Part shown: positions 50,101-58,159 of the stretch, one piece after another
How positions within the stretch are numbered: the first letter of the stretch is position 1
Layout of the letters: each line of letters begins with the position of its first letter
NCBI GenBank assembly: GCA_963721385.1
Contig: CAVRJB010000019.1
Coordinates: 868,001 to 932,000, forward strand
From: DAOMFB01 sp963721385
GTDB lineage: Bacteria > Acidobacteriota > Thermoanaerobaculia > UBA5066
Direction of reading: 5' to 3'
DNA: 64,000 nucleotides
Program-made: the position numbers and the translations under genes
The notes under the pieces: generated by a model
Database searches by the model: none
Seen by the model: the letters and a program-made list of their open reading frames with translations, nothing else
Told to the model about the DNA's origin: nothing

Positions 50101-51268
50101 CGAACTGGAACAGCTCGAGCGACGGGACCGCGATCACGTTCTCGCTCACGGGGTCTGGGCTCAAGCTGCTCAGAGGTATTACCCCCGGTCCCGACTCGAT
50201 CTCGGACCAGGAGGGCGGCGATTTCCGGTACATGCACCTGAGCCTCAAGCCGGTCCTTCTGGCTGTCGGTGGGCGGGCCCCGACCGCCGCAACCGCATGG
50301 CGGTACTCCGTTCTACAACCCCGAGATGAACCTCCTCTGCGGAGACGGAACTTCGCACGACGACCGGCACGCCGCTGGTCCTCTACGAGTACATCTGGTT
50401 CAACGGGCACCCGGTGGCGCAGGTGGAGCCGGGCCCCGTGACCCACTGGACCTTCACGGACCACCTCGGGACACCGATCATTCAGACTGATTCAGCTGGC
50501 AACACCTACTGGCGTGCCGAGTACGAGCCTTACGGCCAGGTCTTCGCGCTACGCTCCCCCGACCAGCACCAGCCGCTAAGGCTTCCCGGCCAGGAAGCCG
50601 AGCAGCTCAACCTCGGCCCGAACGGAACCACGGAACGCAGCTACAACATCTTCCGGTGGTACAGGAGCGGGTGGGGGCGGTATACCCAACCGGATCCGGA
50701 GCCTTTCGCGTGGGCAATTTCGCCTGAAGCCTTCGGGTACTCCGGCCAGAGTCCTCTCCGCTTTGTCGATCGAGTCGGGCTCTACTCCGTTGACGGGAGC
50801 TGTTCCAATGAACCGTTTGGGACCGGCATCGCGGCAGGGATAAAGGACACGTGTGACAGAACGAAGCCGGGCACGAAATGTTCGGAGGCACTAAAGAACG
50901 TTAGCGCGGCTCTCGGCGGCGGGGCGAACCTTCCCGGGTGCTTCAGCGACCTTTGCGGTGGGAAACGCAACGCCCAAATCAGCTGCGACCCGTGTTTTCC
51001 CTACTGCGCCGGAACCATCGCCTCCCTAGGCGGAACAAAGACTGTGGTTGGGCTGGGAAACTCTGGCTGCCCATTCCAGAAAGGCACGGGCTTCGGCGAG
51101 ACGATCTTCCACGAAAGCCTGCATATCTGCGCATTCGGAAACAAGGCGGATGAACCGGACCAGCCGACGATGCGGGCCTCATGGTTCCGGTACTTGGAGA
51201 AGGCGTGCTTCAATTGGCGCGATCCGAACCTGCCGCCGATCGGGCCGCCTCGCCTCGGACCGCCATGA
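44105..51268 (+). CDS. RHS/YD-repeat toxin with HExxH metallopeptidase-like tip (multiply frameshifted)
   Basis: About 2390 codons. A hydrophobic N-terminus (ALRVSALGLASLSALIGTLV) precedes an exported, Cys-containing domain and an RHS shell entry (VGWTHPYAQTLRPED). About 20 YD repeats follow, such as YDSRGNLLTVQDERH and YDPAGNLLTSTDANA. A Thr/Pro minisatellite lies at ~48000-49740. The core closes with FTDHLGTPIIQTDSAGN, YEPYGQVF and SPLRFVDRVGLY. The last ~165 residues are a variable tip with F-H-E-S-L-H (HExxH at 51110-51124) and eleven cysteines. Breaks near 44755, 44850, 44930, inside the repeat, and near 49965, 50312 and 50337 split it; the orphan copy downstream supplies the uninterrupted version of the core end. 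The tip is probably a secreted zinc protease toxin. Stop overlaps the next start. Confidence 0.8.
48000..49740 (+). repeat. Thr/Pro-coding minisatellite, 84-bp period
   Basis: About 20 imperfect tandem copies of an 84-bp unit encoding a 28-residue T-L-T-R-T-[AP]-S-N-T-P-S-R-T-P-T-A-T-I-S-S... pattern. Units at 48966-49300 are nearly identical. It forms a long linker between the RHS shell and the core closing region. Several frame slips between units are visible. Long antisense ORFs here (repeated V-G-V-R-L-G-V) are shadows. Confidence 0.9.
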
Positions 51269-51723
51269 TGAAACTCATGAAACCGATCGTGGCTCTGACC
51301 GGAGCTATAGCTGGACTTCTTTGTCAGCCGGCTGCGCGCGCTTGTCAGTGTGGGGCCATTCCGCCTCCGGCTCAGGCTGCAGAACAATCTGTGGCGGTAC
51401 TTGCGGGGACCGTGCTGACCATCCAGGAGACCAGATTCCACGTGCGCATAGGTGACCGTGACGAACCCATTACCGCGAGTCGCGTGGTTGTCAAGCCGCA
51501 GCGCGTGTGGAAAGGCAAGCCAGGGACGTCCATCACGCTTCTGACAGGAGTCACGAACTGTGACTACAGCTTCGAACCAGGAGGCACGTACCTTATCTAC
51601 GTCGAGAAGAGTGTCCAGCCCGAGGAACTCACTGCGACAATTTGCAAGCCTACGAAGCGCTACCGCGACGCGGCGGCAGATCGGAAAGAGCTCGGCCCGG
51701 GGGAGCTCGTCAGGAAGCGCTGA
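51265..51723 (+). CDS. Secreted NTR/TIMP-like protein, candidate immunity to the HExxH tip
   Basis: 152 residues. Start ATG 51265 overlaps the RHS stop. The signal peptide (MKPIVALTGAIAGLLCQPAARA) has A-R-A before C27, so the mature protein would start C-Q-C; Arg at -2 argues against a lipobox. Mature cysteines fall at 1, 3, 73 and 101. In TIMPs the N-terminal C-x-C binds the protease zinc, with disulfides Cys1-Cys70 and Cys3-Cys99, so the spacing matches closely. Other NTR-like features are VLAGTVLTIQE, PQRVWKGKPGTSI, FEPGGTYLIYV and TATICKPTKRY. Next to a metallopeptidase-type tip, a protease-inhibitor immunity role is the natural inference. Not an assigned family match. Confidence 0.65.
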   Translation: MMKLMKPIVALTGAIAGLLCQPAARACQCGAIPPPAQAAEQSVAVLAGTVLTIQETRFHVRIGDRDEPITASRVVVKPQRVWKGKPGTSITLLTGVTNCDYSFEPGGTYLIYVEKSVQPEELTATICKPTKRYRDAAADRKELGPGELVRKR

Positions 51724-51810
51724 ACGGACCGGTGGCGAAGGCCGAGTCAAGAGGCGTCGAGGTCGGGTCCGGGTGTTAGGGATTTTGGCGTCAAGAGATT
51801 TTGGGGTCAA

Positions 51811-51970
51811 GATTTTGGGGTCAGGTCTATATTATCTATTATAGTTCGCCGCTGCCGTTGACCTGGGCGTTGGGTTCTGACCGCTGAAGGTCATGAGCGC
51901 TGAGGGGCAGGGCGCGGTGCGGCTCCGCTCTTGCAGCGTGGCGTGCACAGGTTGATGAAGATTTGAGGGG
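51811..51970. repeat. 160-bp direct repeat, copy A
   Basis: Begins GATTTTGGGGTCAGGTCTAT and ends ATTTGAGGGG. It aligns without gaps to copy B (53652-53811): the first 36 nt are identical and the rest is clearly homologous. It follows the first toxin-immunity pair and abuts the duplicated RHS core of the orphan module. Additional short GATTTTGG-TCAAG iterations precede it from 51781. No ORF. Confidence 0.85.
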
Positions 51971-52071
51971 CGGGGGTCCTCACCCTGGCCGGTCTGATTC
52001 CCCGCCAGCCGGGGCTCTCCCAGGCTGCCGCTGCGGCGATAGACTTCGAGGGCGTCAAGGAGGCCGCTGGC

Positions 52072-53253
52072 GTGACCGAGCCGACGCCCGAGACCGGATC
52101 GAAGCAGCCGCAGCCGGTGGCTCAGCTGGCGTCTCTGGGGCCGAACTGGAACAGCTCGAGCGACGGGACGGCGATCAGGTTCTCGCTCACGGGGTCGGGT
52201 TTCAAGCTGCTCAAAGGCGTCACCTCAGGGCCCGACTGGATCTCGGACCAGGAGGGCGGCGATTTCCGGTACATGCACCTGAGCCTCAAGCCGGTCCTTC
52301 TGGCTGCCGGTGGGCGGGCCCCGACCGCCGCAACCGCCTGGCGGTACTCCTTCTACAACCCCGAGATGAACCTCCTTTCGGAGACCGAACTTCGCACCAC
52401 GACCGGCACACCGCTGGTCCTCTACGAGTACATCTGGTTCAACGGACACCCGGTGGCGCAGGTGGAGCCGGGCCCCGTCACCCGCTGGACATTCACGGAC
52501 CACCTCGGGACGCCGATCATTCAGACTGATTCAGCCGGCAACACCTACTGGCGCGCCGAGTACGAGCCCTACGGCCAGGTCTTCGCGCTCCGCTCCCCCG
52601 ACCAGCACCAGCCGCTGAGGCTTCCCGGGCAGGAAGCCGAGCAGCTCAACCTCGGCCCGAACGGAACCACGGAGCGCAGCTACAACATCTTCAGGTGGTA
52701 CAAGCCGGGGTGGGGGAGGTACACCCAGGCGGATCCGCTCAGCTTCCTCGACCCGCCAGATATCGGGCGCCTGCAGGCATTCCGCCGCTTGTCACCCTAC
52801 CTCTACGTGGACGCCAACCCGCTGAGACTCCGCGAAATCCTTGGTCTTTGCACAAGTTGCGATCCCTGCCCCAGCGGGAACTGGAAGCTCGACATGACCG
52901 CCGGCGTCTCGGGCGGCGCCGGGTTTGGCGGCAGTAAGGGACGCGGAAGGCTAATCTGTCACAATCCAAACGACCTTGTCCACGAATACGTGACGAGACC
53001 TGTAGACGTTGAGTGCTGGTGGGGCGGCCCCATGTTAGCCGTGGGCGTGGGCGGAGACGTGCAGTTCAGGGGCTACGCCGTAACCGGAACCTGCCGGCCT
53101 GAGAAGCTTCATTCCTTTGGCTTCACGAACAGCTTTGGCAGTTTTGGACCGATTTCAGTCACCGGAGATCCGTCCGGGTTCGGCATCGGCATTTCAGTTT
53201 TTGACTGGGGCGCTGGCTTCGCCCGGCAGGAATGCTGGGTCAGGCCTAGATGA
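52072..53253 (+). CDS. Orphan RHS core plus different C-terminal tip
   Basis: 393 residues from GTG 52072. Homology to the large RHS gene starts about 51975, but an in-frame TGA at 51964 lies just before, so no proper upstream shell exists. Residues ~1-220 repeat the core (GSKQPQPVAQLASLG, FTDHLGTPIIQTDSAGN, YEPYGQVFALRSPDQ) almost exactly; at RYTQADPLSFLDPPD the sequence diverges into a new Gly-rich, Cys-containing tip (SCDPCPSGNWKLDM, GISVFDWGAGFARQECW). This is the pattern of a displaced RHS tip kept as a reserve cassette. Tip activity unknown. Its stop overlaps the next start (ATGA). Confidence 0.85.
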   Translation: MTEPTPETGSKQPQPVAQLASLGPNWNSSSDGTAIRFSLTGSGFKLLKGVTSGPDWISDQEGGDFRYMHLSLKPVLLAAGGRAPTAATAWRYSFYNPEMNLLSETELRTTTGTPLVLYEYIWFNGHPVAQVEPGPVTRWTFTDHLGTPIIQTDSAGNTYWRAEYEPYGQVFALRSPDQHQPLRLPGQEAEQLNLGPNGTTERSYNIFRWYKPGWGRYTQADPLSFLDPPDIGRLQAFRRLSPYLYVDANPLRLREILGLCTSCDPCPSGNWKLDMTAGVSGGAGFGGSKGRGRLICHNPNDLVHEYVTRPVDVECWWGGPMLAVGVGGDVQFRGYAVTGTCRPEKLHSFGFTNSFGSFGPISVTGDPSGFGIGISVFDWGAGFARQECWVRPR

Positions 53254-53630
53254 CACCCATGAGGAAAACGCGCCGTTTCTGGTTCGGTCTACTTGGTTGG
53301 TTGACGCTCGTGGGCGTCTTTGGCCTGATCGCGAGCGTGTTCCTGACGTTCTTTCACGCCCCGATCACGCAAGCCTGGATGGAAGAGGACAGTCCCTGGG
53401 CTATTTTTGGCTTCTTCATGCTGGCAGCTGTCGGCACGTTGTCAATGATCGTCCATCTCAATGTTACTGACGAACTGAGCGAAGAGGAGAAAAGCAGTTG
53501 GCGGTCTCTCTTGGCGATCGGCGGTCCGTTAGCAGCTTGTTTCTATTTCTTCCGCGGTGGCCGGAGCCCAAACTCTCGGGCCCTCTCTCGGATGGGGAAG
53601 GTGACTTGGAACAGGCCGTTTCGCCGCTGA
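53250..53630 (+). CDS. Three-TM membrane protein, candidate immunity for the orphan tip
   Basis: 126 residues, not recognised as a family. Hydrophobic segments: WFGLLGWLTLVGVFGLIASV, IFGFFMLAAVGTLSMIV and LLAIGGPLAACFYFF, separated by short acidic loops (WMEEDSP, DELSEEEKSS). ATGA overlap with the orphan RHS tip and position equivalent to the TIMP-like gene of the first unit support an immunity role. A membrane immunity protein would suit a membrane-acting toxin; inference only. Confidence 0.6.
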   Translation: MTPMRKTRRFWFGLLGWLTLVGVFGLIASVFLTFFHAPITQAWMEEDSPWAIFGFFMLAAVGTLSMIVHLNVTDELSEEEKSSWRSLLAIGGPLAACFYFFRGGRSPNSRALSRMGKVTWNRPFRR

Positions 53631-53651
53631 TGTGAATGATTTTGGGTCAAG

Positions 53652-53811
53652 GATTTTGGGGTCAGGTCTATATTATCTATTATAGTTTGGCGCTGCGTCT
53701 GGCCTAGACGCAGGGTTCTGACCGCCGAGAGTCCTGAGCGCTAGGGGCGAGGCTGCGGGGCGGCTCCGCTCTCTCAGTGTAGTGCGCACAGGATTCTGAA
53801 CATTTGAGGGG
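53652..53811. repeat. 160-bp direct repeat, copy B
   Basis: Same length and ends as copy A (GATTTTGGGGTCAGGTCTAT ... ATTTGAGGGG), preceded by a short TTTTGGGTCAAG repeat. With copy A it brackets the orphan RHS module, so each toxin-immunity unit ends in this element. Palindromic TATATTATCTATTATA-like sequence lies inside. Confidence 0.85.
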
Positions 53812-54214
53812 GGAAGACGCCAAGCGCTTTTCCGCTTTTCGGGGCGACAGCGCCAGCTGGAAAGGAGAGACCTCCGTAGGTACTTTGAGGAAAGGGGAGC
53901 GGTCGATGGAGTGTGTCGCCGAGGAGACCGGCGCGCCAGGGGGCACGAGGGGGGCACGAGGGCCAGGTCTTTCATCTACCGTCTGCTCGTGTAGCGGCGC
54001 CCGACGGCGGTCCGGCCGATGAAGTGCGGTGATCCCCCGACGCCGGGCCTTGGCGGGTGGCGATTACGCGGCCGGCTGGCCTTCGGCGTTTTGCTCCTCC
54101 CTTTCTGCCGCGGTGACAAGAGACGGCAGATCATCGACGCCGAGGGGCTCGCAGAAAGGGAGCACCCGGTGGTACATCAGGCCGACGGCCGTGATCAGCT
54201 GCTTCCGGGCGCTG
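53812..54214. other. Intergenic region after the RHS modules
   Basis: About 400 bp with no supported gene. It has a run of related GGGGCACGAGG words (53940-53965) and short GC-rich stretches, but no coding pattern, promoter or hairpin stands out. Confidence 0.4.
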
Positions 54215-54643
54215 TCAGCCGGTCGGGTTCTCCCAGCGCAGCCCCTTGAAGCGGGAAAAGTCGTTGTCCGAGGAGACGAGTACCGCCCCGTGGCTGATCG
54301 CGAGGGCCGCGAGGTGGGCATCCGTCGTCAGGTTCCCCGCCGTCCCCGTCTCGGCCAGGAGCCGCCGGAGGATCTCCCAATGCTCGTCTTTCTCTCTCAC
54401 GAGGCGGGCTACGGGAAGAGAGAGCCAGGAATCGACTTTCCGGATCGCGCTCTCCGGTTCGAGCGGACGAGAGAAGACCGCGGGGTTCGTGGAAAGACGC
54501 AGGAAGCCGAGCAAGACCGTCCACGGAAAGCCGATCGGCTCGCCGCCATTCGTCGCCCCATGCCACCAACGAAGCGCCTTCCGATGGTGAACGGCGTTTT
54601 CGTTGACCGCATAGAGAAGAACGTTCAGGTCGACGATCTTCAC
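54215..54643 (-). CDS. VapC-type PIN-domain toxin
   Basis: 142 residues. PIN-domain acidic residues: D5 in MKIVDLNVLLYAVNE, Glu/Asp in the middle, D in NLTTDAHLAALAISHG and SSDNDFSRFKGL near the C-terminus. PIN toxins are Mg-dependent RNases, often cutting tRNA or rRNA. GTG start at 54643 overlaps the antitoxin stop (GTGA), and the ATG-free start fits coupled, weaker synthesis. Confidence 0.88.
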   Translation of the reverse strand: MKIVDLNVLLYAVNENAVHHRKALRWWHGATNGGEPIGFPWTVLLGFLRLSTNPAVFSRPLEPESAIRKVDSWLSLPVARLVREKDEHWEILRRLLAETGTAGNLTTDAHLAALAISHGAVLVSSDNDFSRFKGLRWENPTG

Positions 54644-54906
54644 TTGCGGAGCATCAGCTTGCGGAGGATCTCCGCGTCCTCCAGCCGGGTCGCCGCCGCG
54701 AGGGCCTTCGTGAGGTCGATCTGGGGTCGCCCCATCGGGTAGGTCTTTTCGCGGTGACGGTTCCGCCGCCGGGCGGGAACTCGCGAGGCGGACAGGCCCG
54801 CGCGGAGGGTCCGGTTGAGCACCTTCGTGAGCGGAGTCCTCTCCATCCGGGCGCTCTCCTTCAGCTCGTCGAGAAGGTCGTCGTCGATCCGGGTCGTCGT
54901 CCTCAC
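54640..54906 (-). CDS. Ribbon-helix-helix antitoxin (VapB-type)
   Basis: 88 residues; N-terminal RHH motif (MRTTTRIDDDLLDELKESAR, then TPLTKVLNRTLRAGL) for DNA binding, and a C-terminal toxin-binding tail (ATRLEDAEILRKLML). Expressed first and overlapping the toxin gene by 4 nt. Probably autorepresses through the inverted repeat upstream. Confidence 0.85.
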   Translation of the reverse strand: MRTTTRIDDDLLDELKESARMERTPLTKVLNRTLRAGLSASRVPARRRNRHREKTYPMGRPQIDLTKALAAATRLEDAEILRKLMLRK

Positions 54907-54917
54907 GGAGGCATCAT

Positions 54918-54938
54918 AGCATCATCTTTGCTGATGCT
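54918..54938. promoter_or_regulatory. Inverted repeat upstream of the VapBC-type pair
   Basis: AGCATCA-TCTTTGC-TGATGCT, 7-bp perfect arms, 12 bp upstream of the antitoxin start; GCATCA recurs at 54911. Likely autoregulatory operator of the RHH antitoxin. AT-rich relative to flanks. Confidence 0.55.
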
Positions 54939-54999
54939 GAGATGCGTATTTCTTTCCGATTCCCGGACGGGAAGAGCACCGGCGCTTCATCCTGCCCGT

Positions 55000-56115
55000 C
55001 TACGCCGTCGTCTTCCGGAAGCGGAAGACCGCGACGCCGACGATGAGGACGGTGTAGACGACGAGGGCGGCGACGGGCTGCCAGAGGTCGGCGAGGCCCG
55101 CGCCCCGGAGGACGATGCCGCGGATCACCTCGATGAAGTACCGCGCCGGGATCAGGTAGGTCACGAGCTGGAACGCGGGGGGCATTCCGTCGATCGGGAA
55201 GACGTAGCCCGAGAGGAAGACGAACGGGAGCATGAAGAAGAACGACATCTGCATCGCCTGCATCTGCGTCTTCGCGACGGTGGAGACGAGCATGCCGAGG
55301 CCGAGGACCGCGGCAATGAAGACGAGACCGGCCGCGTAGAGACCGGCGAGGCTCCCCGCGATCGGGATGTCGAAGACGAAGCGCATCAGGGCGACGACGA
55401 GCGTCAGCTGGAAGAGGCCGATGACGAGGTACGGCAGGATCTTCCCGAGGATCAGCTCGACGCGAGTGAACGGGGTGACCTGCAGCTGCTCGAGCGTTCC
55501 GCGCTCGCGCTCGCGGACGATCGCCATCGCGGTGAACTGGATGAGGGTGAACGTCAGGAGGATGGCGATGAGTCCCGGGACGATGAAGGTCGACGTCTTG
55601 AGGTCGGGGTTGTACCAGGCGCGGACGCGAAGGTCGACGGGGAGGGCGTCGGACCGCCAGCCGGCGCGGCGGGCGAGGGTGGCGATGGAGAGCTGCATGG
55701 CGACGCCGCCCGCCACCCCCATCGCCTGGCTGGACACGACCGTGTCCGAGGCGTTGACGACGAGGAGGGCTTCGGCCGCCCGTCCGCTCCGCCGGCTCTT
55801 TCCGTAGTCCCGGTCGATGACGAGGCCGACCGAGGCTCGCGCGGCGTCCAGCTCGCGCCTCATCTCGTCGAAGGAGTCGACGGATCCGAGGACGCGGAAG
55901 TAGCCGCTCGCGGCGAGCTTCGCGACGAGCTCGCGGCTCTCGAAGGAGCCGTCCTCGTCGAAGACGACCGACTTCAGGCGCTTGACGTCGTAGTCGATCG
56001 CGAAGCCGAAGATGATCGTCTGCATGACCGGGATCAGGACGATCATCCGGAGCGTCACGCGGTCGCGCGACAGCTGAAGGAACTCCTTCCGGATGAGAGC
56101 GAGCAGGCGCCTCAC
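55000..56115 (-). CDS. ABC-2 type permease (YbhR/YbhS-like), second copy
   Basis: 371 residues: N-terminal cytoplasmic helix RRLLALIRKEFLQLSRDR, first TM, a ~150-residue extracytoplasmic loop (SRELVAKLAASGYFRVL), then five TM segments with TPFTRVELILGKILPYLVIG, MQMSFFFMLPFVFLSGYVFP and LVTYLIPARYFIEVIRGI. Family ABC2_membrane_3, as in E. coli YbhS/YbhR and in YhiI/RbbA-type systems. GTG start at 56115 overlaps the stop of the first permease (GTGA). It pairs with the other permease as a heterodimer. Last gene of the operon. Confidence 0.92.
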   Translation of the reverse strand: MRRLLALIRKEFLQLSRDRVTLRMIVLIPVMQTIIFGFAIDYDVKRLKSVVFDEDGSFESRELVAKLAASGYFRVLGSVDSFDEMRRELDAARASVGLVIDRDYGKSRRSGRAAEALLVVNASDTVVSSQAMGVAGGVAMQLSIATLARRAGWRSDALPVDLRVRAWYNPDLKTSTFIVPGLIAILLTFTLIQFTAMAIVRERERGTLEQLQVTPFTRVELILGKILPYLVIGLFQLTLVVALMRFVFDIPIAGSLAGLYAAGLVFIAAVLGLGMLVSTVAKTQMQAMQMSFFFMLPFVFLSGYVFPIDGMPPAFQLVTYLIPARYFIEVIRGIVLRGAGLADLWQPVAALVVYTVLIVGVAVFRFRKTTA

Positions 56116-57227
56116 GCGGCCCTCTTCCGGAACTTCAGCGCCGCCGCGCCGACGATGAGAACGGCGTACAGGAGGAGGAGGGCGACGGGGCGCCAGAGGT
56201 CGAGGAGGCCGGCGCCGCGGAGGACGATGCCCCGGATCACCTCGATGAAGTAGCGCGCCGGGACGAGATAGGTGACGAGCTGGAAGATCCGCGGCATCCC
56301 GTCGATCGGGAAGACGTATCCCGAGAGGAAGACGAACGGGAGCATGAAGAAGAAGGAGAGCTGGATCGCCTGCATCTGCGTCTTCGCGGCGGTGGAGACG
56401 AGCATCCCGAGGCCGAGGACGCAGAAGATGAAGACGATCCCGGCCGCGTAGAGGGCGGCGACGCTCCCGGCGATCTCGATGTCGAAGACGAATCGCATCA
56501 GCCCCGTGACGAGCGTCAGCTGGAAGAGGCCGATCAGGAGGAACGGGAGGATCTTCCCGACGATGAGGCTGAGGCGCGAGACGGGGGAGAGCTGGAGCTG
56601 CTCGAGCGTGCCGCGCTCCTGCTCCCGGACGATCGCCACGGCCGTGAAGGGAATCAGCGTGAAGGTGAGGATGAGGGCGAGAAGGCCGGGGATGACGAAC
56701 GTGGCCGTCCGGAGGTCCGGGTTGTACCAGGCGCGGACGCGGAGGTCGACCGGCGGCGCGGCGTCCTGCCAGGCCGCCTTCCGGATCAGGACGCCGGCGG
56801 AGAGCTGGCGCGCGACTCCGGAGGCGACCGCGATGGCCTGTCCCGAGACGACGTTGTCGGAGCCGTTGACGACGAGGAGGGCGCGCGCGGGGACGCCGCG
56901 CCGCAGGTTCCGGCCGAAGTCGCGGTCGATCACGAGACCCACGGAGGCATGGGCGGCGTCCAGCTCGCGCCCCATCTCGGAAAGGGACGGGACGAACTTC
57001 ACGATCTTGAAGTAGTCGCTCGACGTCAGCCGCGCCACCAGCTCGCGGCTCTCGTACGAGCGGCTCTCGTCCACGACGACGGTCGGGAGGTGCTTGACGT
57101 CGAAGTTGATGGCGTAGCCGAAGAGGAGCGTCTGGAAGATCGGGATGAAGAAGATGAGCCTCACCGTGATCGGGTCGCGCCGGAGGTGGGCGAACTCCTT
57201 CCAGACGAGGGTCAGGAGGCGCTTCAC
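56112..57227 (-). CDS. ABC-2 type permease (YbhR/YbhS-like), first copy
   Basis: 371 residues, same length and layout as its downstream neighbour: RLLTLVWKEFAHLRRDP, a long periplasmic loop, LLALILTFTLIPFTAVAIV, LSPVSRLSLIVGKILPFLLIG and IQLSFFFMLPFVFLSGYVFP. The two clearly arose by duplication. GTG start at 57227 overlaps the preceding ATPase stop by 4 nt. Exports drugs or other hydrophobic solutes together with the lipoprotein MFP gene upstream; the substrate is unknown. Confidence 0.92.
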   Translation of the reverse strand: MKRLLTLVWKEFAHLRRDPITVRLIFFIPIFQTLLFGYAINFDVKHLPTVVVDESRSYESRELVARLTSSDYFKIVKFVPSLSEMGRELDAAHASVGLVIDRDFGRNLRRGVPARALLVVNGSDNVVSGQAIAVASGVARQLSAGVLIRKAAWQDAAPPVDLRVRAWYNPDLRTATFVIPGLLALILTFTLIPFTAVAIVREQERGTLEQLQLSPVSRLSLIVGKILPFLLIGLFQLTLVTGLMRFVFDIEIAGSVAALYAAGIVFIFCVLGLGMLVSTAAKTQMQAIQLSFFFMLPFVFLSGYVFPIDGMPRIFQLVTYLVPARYFIEVIRGIVLRGAGLLDLWRPVALLLLYAVLIVGAAALKFRKRAA

Positions 57228-58159
57228 GCGGCGGCTCCCCGCTCGCTCCTCTGGCGCGCCAGCGAGACGAAGACGTCCTCGAGGGACGGTTCGGCAGGCT
57301 CGGGGGGGCCGGACCTGCCGAGGAGGCGCATCGCGGACTCTCCGGCACCGGGGCGTGCCACGGCCCGCAGCCGCGTGCCGAAGAGATACGCATCCTCGAG
57401 CGCGGCGTCGCCGCGGACCGCGGCGAGGGCCGCGAACGGCTCGGATCCGGCGGCCACCTCGAAGAGGCGGCCGGCCAGTCCTTCCTTCAGGTCGGGCGGC
57501 GTCCCCTCGGCGATCAGTTCCCCCTCGAGGAGGAAGGCGAGGCGGTCGCACTGCTCCGCTTCGTCCATGTAGTGCGTCGTGACGAGGACGGTCATCCCGC
57601 GCCCCGCGGCCAGCTCGTAGATGAGATCCCAGAAGATCCGCCGCCCCTTCGGGTCGACGCCCCCCGTCGGCTCGTCGAGGAAGAGGAGCTCCGGCTCGTG
57701 GAGGAGCGAAGCGGCGAGGGCGACGCGCTGGCGCCAGCCGGTCGAGAGCGACTCGGTCAGATCGCGGCGGAGGCGCGAGAAGCCGAGCCGTTCGGACAGC
57801 TCGCCGATCCGGTCCGGGAGGCGGGCGTTCGAGAGGCCGTAGGCCGCGCCGAAGAACCGGAGGTTCTCCTCCACGGTCAGGTCGAGGTAGAGGGAGAACT
57901 TCTGGCTCATGTAGCCGAGCCGCGTCTTCCAGCGGTCGGTGTCTCGGACGACGTCGAGCCCGCCGAGACCCGTCACGGTGCCGGCCGTGGGCGCGAGGAG
58001 GCCCGTCAGCATCCGGATCGTCGTCGACTTTCCGGACCCGTTCGGGCCGAGGAATCCGAAGACCTTCCCGCGCGGAATGTCGAAGCTGACGCCGTTGACC
58101 GCCGTGAAGTCGCCGAAGCGCCGCGTCAGGGAGCGGACGGTGACGGCGGCGTCGCTCAC
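57224..58159 (-). CDS. ABC transporter ATPase, C-half equivalent of YbhF
   Basis: 311 residues. Walker A LGPNGSGKSTTIRML near residues 38-52, signature LSTGWRQRVALAASLL (Thr-Gly-Trp instead of Gly-Gly-Gln), Walker B LLFLDEPTGGVDPKGRR and H-loop TTHYMDEAEQCDR. The non-canonical signature is like that of some YbhF C-terminal domains. The C-terminal ~80 residues carry PSLEDVFVSLARQ, usual for this exporter group. GTG 58159 overlaps the other ATPase stop. Confidence 0.92.
   Translation of the reverse strand: MSDAAVTVRSLTRRFGDFTAVNGVSFDIPRGKVFGFLGPNGSGKSTTIRMLTGLLAPTAGTVTGLGGLDVVRDTDRWKTRLGYMSQKFSLYLDLTVEENLRFFGAAYGLSNARLPDRIGELSERLGFSRLRRDLTESLSTGWRQRVALAASLLHEPELLFLDEPTGGVDPKGRRIFWDLIYELAAGRGMTVLVTTHYMDEAEQCDRLAFLLEGELIAEGTPPDLKEGLAGRLFEVAAGSEPFAALAAVRGDAALEDAYLFGTRLRAVARPGAGESAMRLLGRSGPPEPAEPSLEDVFVSLARQRSERGAAA

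Noticed and set aside
51265..51350. Lipoprotein lipobox in the TIMP-like protein
   Set aside because: The residue before the -1 Ala is Arg (A-R-A-C), which does not fit the lipobox; ordinary signal peptidase cleavage leaving an N-terminal Cys is more likely.
51781..51850. Insertion sequence with transposase
   Set aside because: The GGGGTCAGGTCTATATTATC-type repeat resembles transposon-linked repeats, but no transposase gene is encoded near either copy.
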